From NCBI GenBank assembly GCA_036345935.2, contig JADWOT020001595.1:31001-95000 (forward strand): DNA of 64,000 nucleotides, in the 5' to 3' direction. Positions 54,915-64,000 of the stretch are shown one piece after another; position 1 is the stretch's first letter; each line of letters opens with the position of its first letter. The notes beneath the pieces were generated by a model. The model was not told the DNA's origin. It did not search any database and saw nothing but the letters and a program-made list of their open reading frames with translations. The translations under genes were made by a program, and so were the position numbers. This DNA comes from Taenia hydatigena (lineage: Eukaryota; Platyhelminthes; Cestoda; Cyclophyllidea; Taeniidae).

Positions 54915-55152
54915 CTGTGCTACCGAACGTTGTTTCTTATCCCCCATTAGCGAATACGCATCATCTTCTTATCTCACGCATCTTGCTGTAGCAAACGATG
55001 ATTGTTTGGAGGTGTTCGAAGTGCACTGGTCTAATCCCCGCATCAAATGTGGTGTTATATGCGTGTCAGCAACTCCACCAATACATCCGTTTTGTTTGCT
55101 TGCACTCAAATTCAAATTCAGCGCTTTACAAGAGCAAGATATTTCCGTTTAA
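54915..55152 (+). CDS. candidate exon, beta-rich frame
   Basis: After acceptor TTTTGTCTCCAG a frame is open to TAA at 55150. It contains SSSYLTHLAVANDDCLEVFE, then VHWSNPRIKCGVICV, a hydrophobic beta-strand pattern like one blade of a propeller. However, this frame does not match the phase of the preceding exon, while the matching phase stops at 54950. Either exon 1 carries an indel (A4G5 run at 54793-54802) or the exons are not joined this way. Confidence 0.33.
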
Positions 55153-57408
55153 GCGTTTGCATTTTATTTGGCAGCAAATCGCGCCGCCTCAACTTCAAAC
55201 GCTTTGAGTCAGCAAGAGATCATTGCTGAGGGATTGTGATACACGACACTATTGGATCAATCGTAAGGAGTTTATCCTGGTAGTGAACCCGAAATATATT
55301 TCTCGTCAATATAAATGCTAAAACTGGGTTTGAGACGCAAGAATAATAGAGATTATAGTTTGCTGGTTAACTGCAAAGGCTAAATGCTTTTGTTATTGAC
55401 GAGCAATAAGGAACGCTGGTGCTAACTGCCTAACTTACTTGGCATGCGTACTTATGCTTGCCAGGGTTTCGACTAACGAATCAAAACCGTTAGACAGTGG
55501 CAAAATAGTGCACGATTTGAATGCCACCGCAGTTATTGGGCATAGTTAGCCTTAATGAGTTTATGATTTATCAATAGCACTGAGGCAGGACCGGCGAATA
55601 GACCTTATTTGGCAAAGCCACCATTACAAAGTGCGGAGCACTCAATTGCCTGGTACTAATGCTCAATTGGTTAAGAACAAGGAAACACTTTAAATGACAC
55701 TCACATTTCTTAAAGTTTGCCTTTTTTCCACATTGAGGCAAAACAACTGTTGGCATATGAGGCTGAAGAATGCCTTTAAAACCCGATTATTCACCGGTTA
55801 TTTACATATGCCTCAGGTTATCTGCTACATGTTCCGCGATTTCGTGTAAATTATTGCTAAAAATCAGAAATCTTAGTGGGGGGAATTCACACTTTCGCTA
55901 ATCTAGTTAACTTTAACATTTAGCTTGATTCGCCAAATCGAGTTGTGAAATTGAGACAAATCTGTCTTGTATTTTTCACCTTGCTGAGTTTTTAAACTTC
56001 CATGTGCACAGCACAAGGTAAGCACCGAACAGTTCACCTTGATCAGTTCTGAGTAGATCACAAAACATGTTTAAGATGATGCTAGATGCACAGCCATTTG
56101 CTAGTTCATAGTAGTGAAGTGGAGTAGCATCGTCGCTGGCACACGAACATCGTGGTTCCTCGGTGTAGTGCCTTACTCAGGACCTTGAATTATGCAGCTC
56201 TTTTACGTTCCTGATTCACCGGCTATTTCAAAATATCATCGTCATGAAGAATGGATATTTTGTATGCTCAAACAGTGGCAGGTAAGTGGGATAAAGTAGG
56301 GTTAGCTTTTTGCATGACACCTTCGAGGGCTTAAGACAGGATCGACTAAATTTTCATTCGCTTTGGCGGATATAATGCAACTCAATGGGCTAGCATTTTA
56401 TTGTTGCATTTGAAAGTCGTTTGCATGCTGCAATCGGCAGAATGGATATTATATAAGTCAGCCCACCTGGCGAAAGCCCAAAGATTAAGGCAAAAAGTGA
56501 CCTTGTAGCCAAGATCGGGGGCTAAAAACGTTCATTCTACTATCTATTCTCTAGTCTTTCTTACGTCAGCCATCAAAAAGTACTCCCGAGTCAACCCTGC
56601 CAGTCGTCAGATTTTTTGCAACTGAGGTGATTTTAGTTTCATGACAGTGCAAATGTTCGACAGGATTCGAGCCAAAGCTACCAATGCCAGCGTTAGACGC
56701 TTTCATGAAACATCAAGGTGGGTCTGTAGCTAAAATCTTGCATCTAATGTCAAGATTATTAGGGGGGTTGCTATAATTTCTGGCTTTAGGATCAACCTTA
56801 AAGTAATAAAAATTGTCGCAATTACGCTTTATTAGCAGAGCAAACGAGAAGCTTAAAGTAAAAATCAAACTAAACTAAGTTTTAGAGTGATTTGTTTGTG
56901 AAATGGATTGCGACATGCACACCCAGATGGAACAATGATTTCCCAATAAGAAAAGCCACAAATAGCCAATATATCAAGTTCTTTGTCTTATTTCGGCGAT
57001 TCAGGGGCATCGGACACACAATGGATGCAGGTAAAAGCTATCGCACAATTGCGAAATTACCAGTGCAGCAGACAAACTGACCGCAGCAATGAAATTCTTA
57101 CCTATTTAAGAGGTCGAGTCTATATGGCATCCATCCATTCTCTTTTACTTTTGCTTATGTTGCCATAGTTACTGCAATAAAAAATGTTTTTTCTACACGC
57201 TGAATAACTAACTCTTTTTCCTTCTGCCTTTGAAACAGAGTTGCCAATTAACTCTGCGCTTGCAGGTACCGAGCTTTCTCGAATAGATTAGCAGCGTCTC
57301 TCCTAATGCGATTCTTGCATCAGCACTATGTCACGAGAAGCCATTCCTACCAGGATTATTCTTAATTACTTCAAACTTTAGAGCAGATAAGTGTAGTTCT
57401 GCTCTGAA
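55153..57408. other. gene-poor stretch
   Basis: No supported gene. The minus ORF at 55571-55756 and plus ORFs at 56892-57168 lack motifs. Confidence 0.45.
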
Positions 57409-57660
57409 ATGGCAAATTTCGTTAGCCCGTCATTTCCTTCAGTGAACAGAGAGCACTTAAGGATGTGTATGCCTTTTGTATTTATGGTAAATAGACGGAA
57501 GCGAGGCTGGCACGAACCAATGTTTAAGTTAAAAGCTCGTGTCTTCCATTCAAGACCCTTTGGTGACTTTTTTTACCGAATGCGCTCATTTTTGCTACGC
57601 TCATGCGCTGATCATAGTAGTAAAATGAAGAGCTGTGCAGTTGTGTCATTAGGTGTTTAA
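57409..57660 (+). CDS. basic ORF, unknown
   Basis: An ATG at 57409 opens 83 codons rich in Arg and Phe (VNRRKRGWHEPMFKLKARVF). No paralog, splice support or domain. Within chance length. Confidence 0.18.
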   Translation: MANFVSPSFPSVNREHLRMCMPFVFMVNRRKRGWHEPMFKLKARVFHSRPFGDFFYRMRSFLLRSCADHSSKMKSCAVVSLGV

Positions 57661-58429
57661 TTGTGATGGCGAGCTTGAGTGTTTTTTTATCAGCTGGTTG
57701 AGAAGGTTCAAACAAGGGCTAGGCTTCAGAAAGATTTACGTGTTTTGAGAAGAGAGATATTGCTAGCCGATTGATGGATATGATGAACGGCTACACACTA
57801 CCATAAACAGATTTGCTGATGTTCCTACATCTCAGGCGTATGTCCACTTACGTTAAAAATCAACAAAGTAGGTTCTAGGATGCGCCAAGTTAATTATGCT
57901 GTGCAGTGACGAATCCAGTCTTTCCAAAACGCTGTTTAATTAAAGGGATGCCAAAGCGGCAGGCACTCTGAGGCCGTAACCAAGTTGAATTCATAATTAG
58001 CTACACTGACAGATCGATGCGCGACTATCAGTTGAGCATCAATAATCAGGTCGGTATGTTTGTTTAACAGTCAACAAGATATCTGGCATGCAGTTAAAAT
58101 TAATCACGGTTTTCAGAGAACATACCTAATTAAAATCTTCATCTTTAAATGTGTGGCAATCAAAACTGCGAAAGTAGTGAGCGTGCGCTTTAATATCATC
58201 GCCCTTTTAAGTATGCAAGTAGTCACTCAAAATTACTAATGATTTTGCTATTCTTGATCACATCTTACTCTGTCAACAAGGAAGCACAATCACTACGTCA
58301 AAATCATATCCAAAACAAAAACGATAAATACATCATTTCCGGCTCTAGCATTGATTTAAATGCTGCTGACGAAGGATTCTTAATGATTTTGCTCCTGACG
58401 AAAGCAGTAAAATGAATTAAGACGACTGC

Positions 58430-58711
58430 ATGAATAGGACTTATTTGCTGCCTAGGTGTCTGCAAAAAAATGGTTTAAATTTGGACATGGTAGATTTGCC
58501 GCTTATGAGTAGAAAAGGTAACACAGAAGAACAAACACTTGTGGTCCTTCCATTTGATTATAAGGTTGTTATAAGGATCGGTCAGAAAAGTCAATTACTT
58601 TATGCAGCATTGCATCCAACTGGAACGCGTTTGCACATGCCCTTAAATGACATCCTGCCAAGCCCATCTATACAAGTATCTGCGTTTAGTGACTCGAGTA
58701 GCATTCTTTAG
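58430..58711 (+). CDS. ORF of 93 codons, unknown
   Basis: An ATG at 58430 opens to TAG at 58709. The composition is protein-like (MSRKGNTEEQTLVVLPFDYK then VVIRIGQKSQLLYAALHPTG). No signal peptide, membrane segment or domain. It converges on the minus-strand candidate gene whose stop is at 58836, leaving about 125 bp between the two stops. Could be a single-exon gene or a last exon; chance not excluded. Confidence 0.27.
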   Translation: MNRTYLLPRCLQKNGLNLDMVDLPLMSRKGNTEEQTLVVLPFDYKVVIRIGQKSQLLYAALHPTGTRLHMPLNDILPSPSIQVSAFSDSSSIL

Positions 58712-58835
58712 AATGCACCAAATTCGCCAATTGTTGATGCAGACATCAGGGCTGAGTCAGCCATGGATCTGTGCTTATCGGCGCAGTCCAAGAAGAAATT
58801 CGCCCCACTTTTTGCATTCCAGTTCTTCAATTACG

Positions 58836-58909
58836 TTAGTTCCAAATGCCTGACCGAAGGACGATTTTGCCATTATGCCACGTAATATAGTTTTGATCTT
58901 CAAACACTG
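58836..58909 (-). CDS. candidate last exon of a minus-strand gene
   Basis: A 74-nt exon follows acceptor CATCTCTTCTGAAG and ends in TAA (58836-58838). It reads VFEDQNYITWHNGKIVLRSG then IWN. The acceptor is a tandem AAGCAG, so splicing to 58909 or 58906 would add or drop one residue while keeping frame. The phase (two bases first) matches the preceding exon, which ends one base into a codon. The intron is 59 or 62 nt. No family recognised. Confidence 0.42.
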
Positions 58910-58968
58910 CTTCAGAAGAGATGAAAGCTCAATGATATAGAGAGTGCAGTCATAATCAATTTGCTTAC

Positions 58969-59083
58969 CTTTCGCTTCATATAAAAGCCTCGCACATGCG
59001 CTGCCTAAATGTTGACGGAATAGTGCTTCCAAAGCTTTCCAGTGGCATAAAATTAGGCCATGTGGGGCGAAATGTACTAACAG
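58969..59083 (-). CDS. candidate internal exon of the same minus-strand gene
   Basis: A 115-nt exon lies between acceptor CTGCCGCGGTAG and an excellent donor (AAAG|GTAAGC). It reads LLVHFAPHGLILCHWKALEA, then LFRQHLGSACARLLYEAK, amphipathic helical sequence, open throughout in phase 0. Joined to 58836-58909 it gives a continuous frame to a natural stop. Function unknown; helical-repeat proteins would be candidates, but no motif is decisive. Confidence 0.42.
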
Positions 59084-59481
59084 CTACCGCGGCAGTGAGG
59101 GCGGAATTTACCATTTCATGGATGACGCCATAAGTAGCGGATTAGTCAGTTCCGAAAAAGCCAACATTTAGCATTCATTGTAGGCTCGATTAAAACGCAG
59201 TCTACCCTTTAAAAGTACCCACGGGGAAGAAAATGGGTAAAAATTGATGATCAAATCTCATCTGTTTAAAATATTGTTCGATGCATTCGTCGAACCTCAA
59301 AGGGTAAGCTACTGCAAGTGGGACAACGGAGTTGCGCAGATATGTTTATCAACTTATTTCCATTTGCTCATGTATAAATGTCAAGTTTATGAGAAGTGAA
59401 CCGGTTTAGATCTGGAACAGCCATACAAATAATTGCTATGTCAACCGCGCCGAGATATTCGCACATCGTACGTCGTGCTAC

Positions 59482-59520
59482 CTCTAGGAGATCAGTGATC
59501 ATAGAATCATGCAATTTGGC
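59482..59520 (-). CDS. candidate 39-nt exon upstream in the same gene
   Basis: The acceptor GCAATATTTTAAG and donor CTAGAG|GTAGCA enclose 13 codons (AKLHDSMITDLLE), phase 0 at both ends and so compatible with the exon at 59083. The frame stays open past the donor to 59368 (VARRTMCEYLGAVDIAIICM), so the exon may be longer. A further upstream piece at about 59650-59720 (NLIILRHSSLTVLARARE, donor GAG|GTAGGC) has the same phase. Confidence 0.3.
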
Positions 59521-59782
59521 CTTAAAATATTGCAAATTAATAAAAGAATAGGAAATGGAAGCATTTGCACTATCAACCAATTTTGAAAAAATGAGGCGAT
59601 GACAATAGACATAGATTAAAGTGAATATAACGCTCGCAGGACACCTGAATAGTCCAGCCTACCTCTGGTTCCATTTCCCTAGCTCTGGCTAGCACTGTTA
59701 GAGACGAGTGGCGTAAGATTATCAAATTAGGTGGGAAAGCACAATTCCGTTCATCAGTGTTACATAGGTAAGCGGAATTCAA

Positions 59783-61008
59783 TTAAATGACCTCTCATCA
59801 CAGAGCGGTCGTTAGATTTTAGCAATTCAGAGGGCAGTTTACAAAACTTATTCCTCTAAAATCGCCCCAAACAGAACTAAATTATACTAATAGGTATGCT
59901 TTCAAAAAAACGAGCCCTATTTTAGCCATTTTAAAAACCAGGAAAGAATGGATAAACGAGCAATCTCTTGAACTACTGGCGGCTCTTGCGGACCTGTCTT
60001 TGCTTCATGATAACGTAGCATTAGAAGGCTAGTCCATAGTTACTCAGATCAATTATTATCCCTGTTCATAATCCTAAGGATTACAGACATTACAATGCGT
60101 CATTTGCTAGGATTTTTTCAAGAAAAATAAATTTTAACATCACCCGGACGCTAACCTAGAAATATTCTGCAGTGAAAAATTAGAAATATATTCTTAGTTT
60201 TGCGCACTTTACCTCCACTTATTGCGCACCATAGATAGCAAGTTGGAGTGACTTACCGGGCCTAATTAATAAAATGATTAATCGCATACATATCTGAGAG
60301 CTTTTCCATCATCCTACCGGTAACTGTGGCTACTTATAATTGTTGTTTTTGCCGATGACTGCACGATTATTGGTTCAGTTTATACGTTTATCTGCATGGA
60401 TGTTCTAGTGACTGCGCAGTAAGAATGGTGGGGTGTAAAGCTATAGAAAGGAGGATACAACACGCAATTATTTCTTCTTTTCCTCCCATTCTCTGCATTG
60501 CAGAGTTGTGCTCCAAAGCAAATGGTGCCGTGAAATAGAACTCACTTTTTGCATTCACAGGGGCTTTGTCTCGTGAGATGAAATGATAAAGATTGAATTA
60601 GTGTATCTCATGCAGCCATTTGCTTCTTAAAATGTCAACTACGATGGCCAAACTTCAAATAAACTCACCACGCAGATTGATTTGGCAATCTCTGCGCAAA
60701 TATGCGCAAATTGTCTCGTGTAATCAGCATATGCCATACGGATTAGTCTGCGCATCTCGACAAATTCCAGCTGAACCATTTATTTTCACTGAATAAAATA
60801 AGTCCAATGGATTTTATTTAAGGTTTTACTTTATCACTTATTTCTTTAATATATCGCTCTTGTCAAACGAATAGAGCTAATCAACTTCATGCAGCCTTAA
60901 TATTCGTCTGGGCTCAAGGGAGCGATCTCTGAGAAATAAGCATATGGATGCCAAAAAGCCGTGTGACGTTGATTATGTGTTGCTAATCTAGATACCAATG
61001 TGATCCAC
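59783..61008. other. no supported gene
   Basis: AT-rich, few ORFs, no motif. It may be upstream or intronic sequence of the minus-strand gene. Confidence 0.4.
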
Positions 61009-61535
61009 ATGGCGGGACAAGGGGAGATGTACATTATACGAACGGAGGAGCGGATTCGTACAGACGGGATGTCACTGAAGGGGAAACACACTAGAACTAC
61101 TGAAGAGATGGCATTGCAATTATTTGCCAAAGAACTACAGATTCATTTTCCCTTATCATTTTCATTATTATATACAATTAAATAATGAAACATTTGGCAC
61201 CATCGCCGTCAATGACTGCAACGGATCCGACAGAGACCGAGTGTACTGTAAAGAGAAATACAGCAATGCTCGTACTTTGATGTGCCCGAGATTTCCATTT
61301 TGCACCAACTTCTCGAGCCTTCTAGCGTGTTTCGTTATACATGCTCTCTACTTTCTTCCAGTTGACCGATATCACGAAGAGGCAGACAGGCGAACTTAAA
61401 ATACTTAACTGTTCGCATATACTTGTAAGGTCAAAACTAAAACCAAAGTTAACTCTGATTATAGAAGCATGTATTATTGAGGCTATCTTATGCAGCCAGC
61501 CGAAAGCCAGTATAGTTACTCGCGCTTGCGAGTGA
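61009..61535 (+). pseudogene. coding-like region that switches frame
   Basis: Three consecutive plus-strand open segments overlap. 61009-61185 is charged (GEMYIIRTEERIRTDGMSLK). 61081-61399 is Cys-containing with three N-glycosylation-type sites and a hydrophobic stretch (NETFGTIAVNDCNGSDRDRV, CFVIHALYFLP). 61361-61535 follows a strong acceptor TACTTTCTTCCAG (LTDITKRQTGELKILNCSHI, with a donor CTT|GTAAGG inside). One base in the G4A3 run at 61080-61087 would join the first two. It could be a membrane or secreted protein gene with a sequence error, a pseudogene, or separate exons. Confidence 0.3.
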
Positions 61536-61858
61536 ACCACTCGTTTTAAAGGCCTTATTTTTTCTGCATTTCAATCACTTCTATGTATATGTAACTCTGT
61601 TTTTACTACTTGATGCACTTTTACAGTTTAAGCAAGTATTAGCAGAAACCGTACCTACATATACGCATAATAAGTTGGGGCAATTTTCGATAGTATTTTG
61701 CGGTGTTTTAGTTCATTAGCGTCGTTATTTTAGGCGGGATGCATAAATAATAGCAACCGGTTTGCTTCAAACCTTATTCCACTAAAATTGTGTTTTGCGC
61801 CTCAAACAGCATCTAGATTTGTCGCGATGTCACATCACTTGGCAGGCTTCCAAGTCAT

Positions 61859-62178
61859 GCTGTAGGGTGTAAACATTACCTCAGCAGTGCGAAAAAGGTT
61901 TTACATACCACCAACTGCTTTGAAGGATAATACACACTTTCATTCGCTGCAATCCTCCTCCTTAGATTTAGGAACAACCGATTAAGTAAGTATTTTTATC
62001 TTCTATTATAACGTACTCGCTGTAGGGTGTTAACATCACTTCGATAATGCGAAAATGGTTTTGCATACTATAAACTCCTTTAAAGGATAACATATATTTT
62101 CATTTGCTGCAGTCCGCCTCCTAGGATTAAGCTATAACCGATTAAGTAAATAGTGTTGCATACTTTATAATCTACTCG
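61859..62178 (+). repeat. tandem duplication, 2 x 160 bp
   Basis: Two directly adjacent 160-bp units (61859-62018 and 62019-62178) align without net gap: GCTGTAGGGTGT starts both, GCGAAAA.GGTTTT.CATAC, AAGGATAA, TTTCATT.GCTGCA.TCC and AACCGATTAAGTAA recur at the same offsets. Identity is roughly three quarters by eye. No ORF or known element. The exact period suggests one old tandem duplication event. Confidence 0.92.
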
Positions 62179-64000
62179 ATTCCGGTTACATGTGGTCTAG
62201 AGTTCCGATATGGGCCTTGCACATGTTCTACCAGATCTCCGCGCATTTCAGGTACATTCATTTATCGATGCACCATAAGGTGAGATGCGCTTCAGTTTGG
62301 ATGGAATGCGCGCGGCGTTGTGCCTTGGAAAAGGATAGCATGGGGTAAAACTTCTCCGCACATCCTTATGGAGCTCTTTGGCAAAACAGGATAGGAGAGA
62401 ATACGCAGAGACAAAAAGAAGCCGCGGGAATTTTTACGCTAGGAGTCCACACAAGCCGAAGGAGAGTTTAGGTGGGTTGTGTTGAAGGTGACTGGATAGG
62501 ATGATTTAAGAATTTTAGGCTTAAAGTTTGTGGCGAATCGGTGTGTTCGCCTGCTAAGCTGGCTTGCTTCACATAGAAGGGGTGACTTAAAGGCATCGAG
62601 CAGAGATATGGGCAAAGGGACACAAGAAGTCAAAGTATTGAGACTTGGTTATTCCAAAGCCGTCAGTCTAGGCGCCAGTTTGAATGTCGTTGCTGCCCTT
62701 TTCCTCCTTCGGATCAATTTAAGCATCACATGCAGTTCATATCGTTGTGAGCCAGCGTAGTGGATTGTTGGAGTGGTGAAGACTCTTAAATGGTAGGACG
62801 CCCAGGCTAGAGCGTTTAGTGAATTATGCAACCCTTTACGCTTGGCTGACAACTTCTCGGTTCGGACGGATTTCGTGAACCTTCCCATGACTAATGAAGG
62901 ACGCGCCGGTGAATGCAGGGCCTAAAATACAAACAGAAATTTTTCTTAAGAACTCTACCTCACACATTAAGATTTTCCATTATTCACTGACGAATGTTGT
63001 GGGGCTGACTATAAGCCTTCACGTTTATGAATCATTTGGCGCTAACAAGGAAAAATAAGGCAAAAGAGTAAAAGCAAGCCTGCTACAACACATTCCCTTT
63101 TTAGACACCCCAGAACATCGATCTCCCACTCTATGCTTTCTAAATGGTCAGCATAGCTTAGAGGTTTACGTGAAGTGCCCTACTTGCTCATCATTGTCAA
63201 TCTTGTGTGCGCATTCACACTTGAGATTTCAATGCTCCTCGGCAATCCCTGATCCACCACAGCCCATCATCACCTTGCGTATTTAGGCTACCAGGACTGG
63301 ATTAAAGCAATGCTCGGATTGATTACGCATATGTCTAGCAGCGATTTCAACTCCTCCAAATTACTCACACGAATGATGACTGACTTACTTTGAAAAAGAA
63401 ATGCGCGTCAACGTGCGTACAGAGCAAGCATGGCTCTAACTACTCGGGTAGAGATACAGTAGACAATGAATTCCTACTATAGCTGGTGGCATATCTCTCC
63501 TAATCACTTGCAACTAGGGGAGAACAGTTTCATCCTGTGTTTTTCTGAGGAGTTCTTGAGGCAGACGGTGACAAAATTGATACATTTTATAGGTAGGCAC
63601 TGCTTCTTAATAGCGCGGTATCCTATGTTGTCGCAGCGCCAACACGGCGCTCTTTTTGTATCCATCTTGAATTTCTAATTATGTACAAGAGAAGTACCCA
63701 GCCAGCTCCTCTTTTTTATGAGGTTATCTCGCAGCAGATGTTTACCTACTAATTGTAGTTGTTATATGGTCAAGTCTTCTGATTATCGCGTTTATCCCTG
63801 ACATGGGATAACCGATACAGCGCTTTTTAAATAGTTATTTTGAAGCATTATTTTAATAATGAGAGCTTCTTTTTGTTTTCGTGTCTGCCAGCGGCTTTTT
63901 GCGGTCAGATATTTATCGACTCTTTGCAAATATTTTGCTTGAATTTGTTATTTTGGCAAAGGAGTCCGTAATATTTCGGTCGCGATGCATAGATCCTCAT
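62179..64000. other. no supported gene
   Basis: Short ORFs at 62439-62633 and 62649-62888 (minus) and 62530-62760 and 63466-63678 (plus) have no motif or splice support. The window ends in AT-rich non-coding sequence. Confidence 0.4.

Noticed and set aside
56650..56690. Minus-strand GGCTCGAATCC resembling a polymerase III B box
   Set aside because: No A box, no cloverleaf stems.
1..64000. CRISPR arrays, rRNA genes, bacterial operons, replication origins
   Set aside because: No spaced direct repeats, no rRNA-like sequence and no prokaryotic gene organisation were seen.

Overview
The window reads as nuclear DNA from an animal. It has one canonical eukaryotic tRNA-Arg gene with internal A and B boxes, split short exons with GT/AG introns of about 40-120 bp, a Ty3/gypsy-type integrase relic, and long stretches with no gene. 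There are no operons, no bacterial ribosome-binding sites and no long uninterrupted genes. Base composition is roughly 60% AT. The C/T-rich tract with CATC/CACT words, the very short introns and the sparse genes would fit a flatworm such as a tapeworm, but that is a low-confidence guess. Nothing here fixes the species.

Layout. 0-20 kb, minus strand: a trail of short segments that match the ankyrin-repeat consensus, several next to plausible splice sites. They may be exons of one or two genes with 2-5 kb introns, or decayed remains. The best one (13976-14238) needs two single-base homopolymer shifts to read through. 20-31 kb: a pyrimidine tract, the tRNA-Arg gene (23223-23295), a multi-exon C2H2 zinc-finger locus (copy A, about 24.27-25.27 kb), a partly tandem, diverged repeat array (blocks called R2 and R3 here) and a degenerate gypsy integrase (27333-27614). 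31-48 kb: mostly gene-poor, with isolated candidate exons and an inverted pair of diverged coding-like segments (37.65-37.95 kb minus, 40.27-40.56 kb plus). 48-50 kb: a second zinc-finger locus (copy B), in the same orientation as A, with matching exon and intron lengths. 50-64 kb: a candidate TATA/initiator promoter with a Trp-rich mini-ORF (52.3 kb), a candidate two-exon segment (54.7-55.15 kb), a minus-strand set of exons whose phases agree (58.84-59.52 kb), frame-switching coding-like sequence (61.0-61.5 kb) and a 160-bp tandem duplication (61.86-62.18 kb).

Confidence. Only the tRNA, the zinc-finger pair, the integrase relic and the exact DNA structures (22-bp palindrome, 14-bp-stem hairpin, tandem duplication) are firmly supported. 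At this composition I estimate that chance alone gives ORFs up to about 130-140 codons in 64 kb, so isolated 60-110 codon ORFs are weak evidence and are scored low. No gene symbol is assigned to any protein gene.
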